A stretch of DNA of 6,931 nt from CAYVZU01 sp964455935 (GTDB lineage: Bacteria; Fibrobacterota; CAYVZU01), in contig CAYVZU010000162.1 of NCBI GenBank assembly GCA_964455935.1, positions 1-6,931 on the forward strand. Reading direction: 5' to 3'. Position numbers and translations under genes: made by a program. Shown piece by piece: positions 1-4,928 of the stretch (positions are counted from its first letter, which is position 1; every line of letters begins with the position of its first letter). Under the pieces are notes generated by a model, which saw only the letters and a list, made by a program, of their open reading frames with translations, made no database searches and was not told the DNA's origin.

Positions 1-306
1 GGCGCCAAGCTGGTCAAGTTCGTCGGCGACCTGGACGCGACCAACGTAGAAACGATTCTAGAGCAGATTACAAATTTAATCAATGACGGGATCGTGTTGA
101 TCGTGGCCGATTTCGAGAAGCTGCGCTATGTCAACAGCACGGGTCTGGGCATTCTGCTGCACCTGAGCAAGACGGCCAAGGAGAAGGGTGGCTGCTTCAA
201 GATCGTCAACATCAACGAGAACGTCTACGAAATCATCGAAATCATCGGCGCCACCACGCTGCTCGATATATACGAGAGCCTCGACGAAGCCATCTCCAGC
301 CTGTAG
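1..306 (+). CDS. STAS-domain anti-sigma factor antagonist, 5' end missing
   Basis: The reading frame is open from base 1 to the TAG at 304-306 and gives 101 residues; the true start lies outside the window. The GTG at 94 is not the start, because clear STAS sequence precedes it (KLVKFVGDLDATNVETI). The fold order matches SpoIIAA/RsbV-type proteins: a GDLD strand-turn near residues 9-12, the motif VNSTGLG at 44-50, and a C-terminal helix. In this family the serine of D-S-S/T-G-L is phosphorylated by a partner kinase to switch off binding to the anti-sigma factor. Here that serine is residue 46 (codon 136-138), followed by Thr47; the usual preceding Asp is Asn45. The visible length fits a stand-alone STAS protein of roughly 110 residues lacking about ten N-terminal residues. 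No anti-sigma kinase is in view. The gene converges on the minus-strand operon. Family assignment is firm; the regulated sigma factor is unknown. Confidence 0.9.
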   Translation, partial: GAKLVKFVGDLDATNVETILEQITNLINDGIVLIVADFEKLRYVNSTGLGILLHLSKTAKEKGGCFKIVNINENVYEIIEIIGATTLLDIYESLDEAISSL

Positions 307-314
307 TTCGCCCC

Positions 315-340
315 GGGGCTCGGCCGTGTAGAGCCCCTTT
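315..340 (+). terminator. Hairpin terminator candidate after the STAS gene
   Basis: Nine bases after the STAS stop, GGGGCTC (315-321) pairs perfectly with GAGCCCC (331-337) across a 9-base loop, followed by TTT at 338-340. CGCC (310-313) and GGCG (341-344) could extend the stem around the T-run. The stem is GC-rich and well placed, but the T-tract is only three bases long, so termination may be weak or partly Rho-dependent. Confidence 0.55.
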
Positions 341-344
341 GGCG

Positions 345-604
345 CGGACGCCGCTTCGCGCACCTCTGTCTATCATCCTAAATACCGCAGTTGCCAGCGG
401 CAAATAGCGGCTATCTCTTACCCCCTTCTCGACGTACATGGCTGCGTAACCCATCGGGTACTCGCTCGGCTCGCGCGGTCTCCGGCTCGGAAAGCCTCGC
501 CATACGGAACATCAGGCCGCCATTACGGCCCTTTGCGCAATTCAATGGCCGGTAGCCATCGGCGCTAAGCAAAGCGGCGACCGGCAATTCGCGCCAACTC
601 CCGC
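345..604. other. Convergent intergenic region with small inverted repeats, no gene
   Basis: This stretch separates the ends of two converging genes and holds no credible coding sequence. It contains several short stem-loops: TTGCC/GGCAA with a 3-base loop (391-403), GGCCG/CGGCC (515-530), ATGGC/GCCAT (545-559), and CCGGT (549-553) that can instead pair with ACCGG (580-584). The palindrome TTGCGCAA lies at 533-540. One of the hairpins may end the minus-strand operon transcript, but none is followed by a good T-run in that direction. I recognise no known RNA family here. Confidence 0.45.
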
Positions 605-2362
605 CTATGATTCTTGCGGTCTGTATTGGAGCCGAAAGAAAAACTGCTTGGGGTCAGTGACTTGGTAATACGAGCCGCCAAAACGCACCGCGGTGGGAAC
701 TGGATAGCGGATTCCGTAGCCCACGTGCACATGAGGTCCGCTTGTATTGCCGGTCATGCCCACAAGGCCAATCGTGTCGCCCGGCATCACGGCCTGGCCG
801 TCCCGGACTAGAAATTTTTGCAGGTGAGCGTAGAAGAGAATGTAGTCTTCCCTAGCGACCCCCACCATGTTGCCGCCCTTGCGCGTCCGGCGCCAATGGG
901 CCGTCCCGCCAATGGGCGTGGTGACCGGCGTACCCGTGGGAGCCGCAATGTCCCAGCCCTGGTGCGGCGTGCCGCCGCCCTCGCCGTACTCGCACCAGAT
1001 TCCCGTTACGTAGGCATATGGATCGGCCACCTGCGAAAGGAAGAATTGGTGGACCGGGATGTCGCGGTGAAAGTCGTTATTGCGGATTCGGCCCGGCGGA
1101 TAAAACGTAACCCGAAGCCCGGTCAGATCGCGCTGGTCGGAGGCAATGAGCGGTTCGGAAACCGGCCGACTTAGGTTGTAAATCTCAATCGTCTCCCGAA
1201 CATACGATTCCACATTCTCATTTGAGGGCACCACGGCACGATATCGGCCAATGGCGTATTTGGCCAGACGATAGAGATTCTCGCCCGGCTTAAAAGCATG
1301 CGTGAAGACCTGGTTTGGCGTCTGCTCCATTTGCTGCGGGCACAAAATGGCCGGCGATTCGGGATCGCGCAGGGGGCTCGAAACAAACAACACCAAGCTT
1401 GCGGCCAGGGCGCATGCCCCCCATTTAAGGCGGCTGAATAAGGCGGTCTCGGACCTGGACGGCGGCACAAGAGGCCTGTTGGGCAGGCGCTCCAGGGCAT
1501 CAATGACCTTGCGCGTCAGGAGTTCAAACGATGTTCGCGCCGCCGAAGCCGCGGATTCAAGAGCAATGGGAATACCCCGGTCCTGGGCGGACTGAATGGC
1601 CTCGTAGTCCGGAATTTCGAGATCGAACAAAACCGATTGCGGCAACAGAAGCGTGGATTGTCCCGAGGAATAGCGAACCAGCTCGCAAAGAGAATTGAGA
1701 TAGGCCCGGTTCTCGGTGACGGTTTGCAGTTTGCCCGGGTTCTGGTCGGCCTTCTGCCCGTAGACGTCATTTTTGATGATCCGGATTCGCAGCGTGGGAT
1801 TCCGCCGGATGAGGCGCCGGATCTCTCGAAGGTAATCCTTGAGGCTTCGTGTCGAGAGCGCGCTTAACGTGACCGGAATCAGGTTCATGTCGCTGGCGCA
1901 GAACAAGGTTTTAATCAGGTCGTTCCACACCGAGGGAGTGTCAACCACCACGTATTGATAGCGGCCGCGCAGCAGTTCCAGATTTTCGACCAGCCGTCGA
2001 AGATGACGCCGGCCCAACGCATCCAACAACGCCGGTGAAGCCGGCAGGAGGTCAAGACTGGCTGTGATCGGGATCCCTTCAGCCTCGGATGGAGCCGCGC
2101 TTCTCCTGCGCTCGGGCTGGCCTTCGGGCCTGGAGGCACTCTGGGCGTTGCGCAAACGGCGGACAAACAACGCGGCGCTCGAAAAGCCGCTTTCGACGGG
2201 CTCACGGCCCAGCGCATAGGTTGAACTTCCCTGCACATCCAGATCGATAACCAGCGTCCGGCCCGTGGACGACAAGCAGGCCGCCAGGTTCGTGGCAATC
2301 GTGGATTTGCCCACGCCGCCCTTGATGTTGGCGACGTGAAGGATCTTCCCGCGCGAAATCAA
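605..2362 (-). CDS. ParA/MinD-like ATPase fused to LysM and M23 peptidase via one membrane segment
   Basis: The protein has 585 residues. Residues 7-295 are a ParA/Soj-type ATPase: deviant Walker A KGGVGKST (14-21, signature Lys14, P-loop Lys19), Walker A' VIDLDVQG (38-45), Walker B VVVDTP (138-143), and the C-terminal ParA pattern up to about 290. Residues 314-329 are hydrophobic and flanked by R311/K313, giving one membrane segment with the N-terminus inside. Residues 352-423 resemble LysM (FKPGENLYRLAKYAIG, then IEIYNL and LRVTFYPP) with an insertion. Residues 445-575 are an M23 (LytM-like) peptidase with all expected residues: H467 and D471 (HQGWD), H513 (YAHL), H544 and H546 (HVH). It is thus predicted to be an active zinc endopeptidase outside the membrane, tied to a cytosolic ATPase. 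The TTG start at 2362 is supported by AGGAGG six bases upstream and by the family's usual N-terminus. It is last in an operon with a kinase and receiver. The reading frame is continuous, so the fusion is not a frameshift artefact. Domain calls are firm; the function is inferred. Confidence 0.92.
   Translation of the reverse strand: MISRGKILHVANIKGGVGKSTIATNLAACLSSTGRTLVIDLDVQGSSTYALGREPVESGFSSAALFVRRLRNAQSASRPEGQPERRRSAAPSEAEGIPITASLDLLPASPALLDALGRRHLRRLVENLELLRGRYQYVVVDTPSVWNDLIKTLFCASDMNLIPVTLSALSTRSLKDYLREIRRLIRRNPTLRIRIIKNDVYGQKADQNPGKLQTVTENRAYLNSLCELVRYSSGQSTLLLPQSVLFDLEIPDYEAIQSAQDRGIPIALESAASAARTSFELLTRKVIDALERLPNRPLVPPSRSETALFSRLKWGACALAASLVLFVSSPLRDPESPAILCPQQMEQTPNQVFTHAFKPGENLYRLAKYAIGRYRAVVPSNENVESYVRETIEIYNLSRPVSEPLIASDQRDLTGLRVTFYPPGRIRNNDFHRDIPVHQFFLSQVADPYAYVTGIWCEYGEGGGTPHQGWDIAAPTGTPVTTPIGGTAHWRRTRKGGNMVGVAREDYILFYAHLQKFLVRDGQAVMPGDTIGLVGMTGNTSGPHVHVGYGIRYPVPTAVRFGGSYYQVTDPKQFFFRLQYRPQES
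2075..2143 (-). repeat. Possible in-frame repeat insertion within the ParA domain
   Basis: Residues 74-96 of the ParA-M23 fusion are rich in Ser, Arg, Glu, Pro and Ala (SRPEGQPERRR, then SAAPSEAEG) and interrupt the ATPase between Walker A' and the LDLLPAS strand, a variable loop in ParA proteins. The DNA carries a perfect hairpin, GGCC-TTCG-GGCC, at 2119-2130. The composition resembles short palindromic repeats that insert in frame in some bacterial genomes; that identity is from memory and not shown here. It could equally be an ordinary lineage-specific loop. Confidence 0.35.
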
Positions 2363-2368
2363 AAGCGG

Positions 2369-2374
2369 CCTCCT
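2369..2374 (-). promoter_or_regulatory. Shine-Dalgarno site fixing the TTG start of the ParA-M23 gene
   Basis: On the minus strand AGGAGG lies six bases before the TTG at 2362-2360, inside the 21-bp gap after the response-regulator stop. A near-consensus site at good spacing supports the rare TTG start and translation from a shared operon transcript. Confidence 0.8.
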
Positions 2375-2383
2375 CGCCTCAGC

Positions 2384-2734
2384 CTACTGGATCGAATCGA
2401 TAATCTGATCCAGATCCTTTAAATTGACCGGTTTGTTGAGGGCCGCATCCTTTTCATGCGGATGCCGGTCGGCGAAAATATCCTTCTTGTCCGATCCCAG
2501 CACCACAACGGGAATGCCGGTCCAGACTCTTTCCACGCCAAAATAGCGATACACACCTTTGTTCCTGCTCCAGAGTTCGCGGTCAAGGATCACCAGATCC
2601 CGCTTAAACCGCCCCATATCGTCAAGCATGCCAAGCCCGCCCTTGGACTCGCTGACCGTTAGACCCCGTTTGGCCAGGTGTTCGCGAAGGGTATCGCGCT
2701 CTTCCCTGTTCTCGATCATAAGCAGTACGTTCAT
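2384..2734 (-). CDS. Single-domain response regulator (receiver), partly degenerate
   Basis: The protein has 116 residues and is only a receiver domain, with no output domain. The ATG at 2734 overlaps the kinase stop (ATGA, 2734-2731) and has AGGAG eight bases upstream, so this start is preferred over a longer open frame reaching back into the kinase gene. Asp51 (DLVILD) is the predicted phosphate acceptor, and Lys101 (NKPVN) matches the conserved lysine. Two features depart from the norm: the acidic pair after strand 1 is E8-N9 instead of two acids, and the switch Thr/Ser after strand 4 (IPVVVLGS) is Gly80, with Ser81 one place later. Phosphorylation is possible but its read-out may be altered. 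Overlap with the kinase gene makes them a likely cognate pair. The regulator probably acts by protein contact, like CheY-type receivers; the ParA-M23 protein encoded next is an obvious candidate target, though this is inference. Confidence 0.88.
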   Translation of the reverse strand: MNVLLMIENREERDTLREHLAKRGLTVSESKGGLGMLDDMGRFKRDLVILDRELWSRNKGVYRYFGVERVWTGIPVVVLGSDKKDIFADRHPHEKDAALNKPVNLKDLDQIIDSIQ

Positions 2735-4554
2735 AAAACTCTCTCCTCTTTGATGGAAATGGGTAATTCGAGAAAAAATGCAGTTCCTTTTCCTTGTTCG
2801 CTTTCGACACGGATTGCGCCTCCGTGCTTCTCCACGATGTTCTTTGCGATGGCCATGCCCAGGCCGGTGCCGCCCTTTTTGCCCGAGGTGAAGAACGGTT
2901 CGAAAATGCGCGCTCGAACCTCGGGTGTCATGCCGGTTCCGGAATCGCAAAGCCGGAATTCGACCTTCTCGTTTCGTTCGGGCCCGCAGCGAAGCGTAAA
3001 CACGCCGCCATCGGGCATGGCATCGCGGGCATTGTTGGCAATATTGAGAAACACGCGCTTCATCCGGCTCAGGTCGATCTGCAGGCCGCCCCGAAACTCC
3101 TGCTCGACCGTCACCTGAATGTGATTCTGCTCGAAATCCGGTTTGACGGTACGAATGATATCATCGATGAAATCGCCGCAGGGAATCTCGCGAAATTCAA
3201 ACGTCATCCGGTCTCCGCGCACAAACAGCAGAAGCTCGTTGTTCATCTCCTCCAGGCGCGACAGTTCGTCAAGCATAATATCGACATAGGACTGCACCCG
3301 GGCGTCGCTGCTCTTTCGCCGGATCAACTGCGCGTAGCCGCTGATGCCGCTGAGCGGATTTTTGATATCGTGAACAATCGTCGAAACCATATTGCCAACC
3401 ACGGCCATTTTCTCGGAACTGCTCTTCTCCTCCAGAAGCCGGCGGTTTTCAATGAAGGAGACCACCTGGCCGGCCACGACCTTCAGAAACTCGACGGCCC
3501 GGCGATTGAAAAGCCGCTCTTCCGTCTGCAGGGACTGGATCTCGATGTATCCAACGACCCGGTCGTTTTCTTTCATGGCCGCCACCAATCCCGAACGAAA
3601 CACAAACATCTCCTCTTTTTCCAGACGGGAAAGGTGCTGGTCCACGGAATCGAAGCTGCCGGCCAGATCGGGGTAGTTGGCCGCCCAGTCGGGCCATTTC
3701 CGGTCGCCCGCATAGAACGTGGCAAACTCGTCGGGCACAACAAAAAAAGATCCGATGGCGGTCCCGCTCGGAAGCAATTGCATAATGACGCCATACCGGG
3801 CCTGGAGACTCGAGGTGATCTCGCGCAGCACCATGGAGAGTACGCCGTTGATGTCCAGAATGGCATTGGCCTGACGCTGTATGCGATTGAGGAGATTGAG
3901 CTGGTTTAGAGTTTCCTGCACGTCCTCGAGCATTTCGACATTTTCAACGGCCATGGCCGCCTGGGTGCCTAGGATCATCAGAAGGCTTTCATCGTATTGC
4001 GAAAAGCGGCCGCTCTTCTTATTGAGGACTTCAATGGCGCCCACGGCGCGTCCAAAGCGGTTGCGCATGGGAACGCATAGAATATTGCGCGTTACGTACC
4101 CCGTCTGTTTGTCGATCTCTTTATAAAACCGGGGGTCGCACGAAGCGTCGGGAATATTGAGGGTTTCATCCTGGGCAATCACGGCCCCCACAATTCCTTT
4201 CCCATAGGGAAACCGGATCACATTGACCCCATCGGCCATCAGGGTCCATAGCTCGTTGGTTTCCTTGTCAACAAGGAAGATCGAGGCCCTGTCGGCCTCC
4301 ATGAGCCGGACCGTCTCGTCCTTGATGGCCGTCAGCAGTTTAAACAGGTCCCGCTGGCCCAGGAATGCCTTGGACAACTCAAGAAAAACCGAAATCTCCT
4401 TGGAGATGCCCTGAATGGGAGCCGTGGTTTCGCTCAAACTATCCGCCCGCAGAAGGAAATGGACAGCACTGCCCGACAATCGGTCAATGCCCAGCCCAAA
4501 AGGCAAAACAACTCCACCAAGCACCAGGCCCGGTAAAGTCCGCCTAGGCCGCAA
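2731..4554 (-). CDS. GAF-domain sensor histidine kinase
   Basis: The longest frame gives 607 residues. Residues 50-210 form a GAF domain (ILCVPMRN and VGAIEVLNKK are typical). Residues 217-372 look like a second, diverged GAF-like sensor (VVGYIEIQSL, RRAVEFLKVVAGQV). HisKA follows with the phosphoacceptor His395 in VHDIKNPLSG. The HATPase domain has its N box (NIANNARDA, 503-511), G1 box (DSGTGM, 537-542), F box (FEPFFT) and G2 box (GTGLGM, 562-567), so the kinase looks fully active. The start is uncertain. TTG 4554 has no Shine-Dalgarno sequence, whereas TTG 4506 has GGTGGAG five bases upstream and would give 591 residues. The longer form includes a hydrophobic run (residues 7-23) that could be a membrane anchor; the shorter form would be cytosolic. 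It is first in an operon with its receiver (4-bp overlap) and the ParA-M23 protein. The ligand of the GAF domains cannot be told from sequence. Confidence 0.93.
   Translation of the reverse strand: MRPRRTLPGLVLGGVVLPFGLGIDRLSGSAVHFLLRADSLSETTAPIQGISKEISVFLELSKAFLGQRDLFKLLTAIKDETVRLMEADRASIFLVDKETNELWTLMADGVNVIRFPYGKGIVGAVIAQDETLNIPDASCDPRFYKEIDKQTGYVTRNILCVPMRNRFGRAVGAIEVLNKKSGRFSQYDESLLMILGTQAAMAVENVEMLEDVQETLNQLNLLNRIQRQANAILDINGVLSMVLREITSSLQARYGVIMQLLPSGTAIGSFFVVPDEFATFYAGDRKWPDWAANYPDLAGSFDSVDQHLSRLEKEEMFVFRSGLVAAMKENDRVVGYIEIQSLQTEERLFNRRAVEFLKVVAGQVVSFIENRRLLEEKSSSEKMAVVGNMVSTIVHDIKNPLSGISGYAQLIRRKSSDARVQSYVDIMLDELSRLEEMNNELLLFVRGDRMTFEFREIPCGDFIDDIIRTVKPDFEQNHIQVTVEQEFRGGLQIDLSRMKRVFLNIANNARDAMPDGGVFTLRCGPERNEKVEFRLCDSGTGMTPEVRARIFEPFFTSGKKGGTGLGMAIAKNIVEKHGGAIRVESEQGKGTAFFLELPISIKEERVL
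2743..2747 (-). promoter_or_regulatory. Shine-Dalgarno site of the response regulator, inside the kinase gene
   Basis: AGGAG on the minus strand lies eight bases before the ATG at 2734-2732, within the last codons of the kinase gene. Together with the ATGA stop/start overlap it indicates translational coupling and fixes the receiver start. Confidence 0.7.
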
Positions 4555-4570
4555 CCCCAGGTATCTAAAG

Positions 4571-4600
4571 AAAATACATTATTCCTGAAAATTGGGACAA
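4571..4600 (-). promoter_or_regulatory. Weak sigma-70-like promoter candidate for the kinase operon
   Basis: On the minus strand TTGTCC (4600-4595) and TATTTT (4576-4571) are separated by 18 bases in an AT-rich patch just upstream of the kinase. Transcription would begin near 4564, leaving a very short leader if translation starts at TTG 4554 but a normal leader if it starts at TTG 4506. The match is imperfect and could be chance. Confidence 0.25.
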
Positions 4601-4689
4601 TGGGGCAGCGCCATGGCAAAGCGGGTGGAGACGTGGATACAAATACGGGTAATGGGCGCATGTATGAATAGCTTCAGGAAAGAGCCAGA

Positions 4690-4713
4690 ACGCATTCACG
4701 CATCAACGCATCC
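4690..4713. repeat. Three tandem 8-bp direct repeats (ACGCATNN)
   Basis: ACGCATTC, ACGCATCA and ACGCATCC follow one another without gaps. They lie in the divergent intergenic region and lead straight into a pyrimidine-rich run at 4711-4745. Regular spacing of a 6-bp core could be a binding-site cluster or a remnant of a short tandem repeat; nothing in the sequence decides which. Confidence 0.5.
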
Positions 4714-4776
4714 CCCATTCCCCTTTTCCCCCGTCCTTCTACCCCGCTGAACTGCGGAAACCTATATTTTGATACC

Positions 4777-4902
4777 AGAGCGCATCTCAAAAAGGATTGC
4801 GCGGGCCAAAGCCCGAGCGAAAACGGCACTGGCATGGAACGCAACGCAGCCTGTGGCGTTTGCAGCCGGGCGATGCCAGAAAGCCTTTTTGAGATGCGCT
4901 CT
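4777..4902. repeat. 126-bp structured element with perfect 19-bp terminal inverted repeats
   Basis: AGAGCGCATCTCAAAAAGG (4777-4795) is the exact reverse complement of CCTTTTTGAGATGCGCTCT (4884-4902). Inside, CGGGC/GCCCG form a hairpin with a CAAA loop (4802-4815), and CTGGCAT (4829-4835) pairs with ATGCCAG (4873-4879), enclosing AACGC/GCGTT (4843-4860). A single strand could thus fold into a three-way junction closed by a 19-bp stem. There is no open frame of note, and I see no target-site duplication. Perfect ends suggest a miniature transposable element; its position 26 bases before the ATG of the homocysteine methyltransferase gene means it may lie in that gene's leader. The structure is certain, the nature is not. 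Confidence 0.85.
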
Positions 4903-4915
4903 AACAGCACGAAGC

Positions 4916-4920
4916 GGAGG
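4916..4920 (+). promoter_or_regulatory. Shine-Dalgarno site of the homocysteine methyltransferase gene
   Basis: GGAGG lies eight bases before the ATG at 4929. It decides this start over the in-frame GTG at 4920, which overlaps the site itself. The 126-bp inverted-repeat element ends 13 bases upstream and does not cover it. Confidence 0.75.
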
Positions 4921-4928
4921 TGCTTGCC

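Noticed and set aside
242..454. A 70-codon minus-strand frame overlapping the end of the STAS gene
   Set aside because: It overlaps the conserved STAS coding end and the terminator hairpin, and its translation shows no recognisable family.
345..604. A cyclic-di-GMP riboswitch suggested by a GGTAGCC and an AAAGC string
   Set aside because: The order and spacing of the conserved GEMM segments are not met, and the region lies between converging gene ends, not upstream of a gene.
2735..2950. An upstream extension of the response regulator to 188 residues
   Set aside because: The extra residues are basic, resemble no domain, and overlap the kinase gene. The ATG at 2734 has a good Shine-Dalgarno sequence and begins a normal receiver strand.
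2794..3909. A 371-codon open frame on the plus strand
   Set aside because: It lies wholly antisense to the histidine kinase, whose domains and motifs are complete. Its own translation shows no recognisable domain; long antisense frames are common in high-GC genes.
4434..4661. A 75-codon minus-strand frame with hydrophobic residues before the kinase
   Set aside because: It could have been a small membrane protein or a frameshifted kinase N-terminus, but it overlaps the kinase start in another frame and has no clear ribosome-binding site or family resemblance.
4796..4883. A SAM, SAH or cobalamin riboswitch upstream of the methionine gene
   Set aside because: I could not find the conserved cores of these families; only the inverted-repeat architecture is clear, so it is listed as an unclassified structured repeat.
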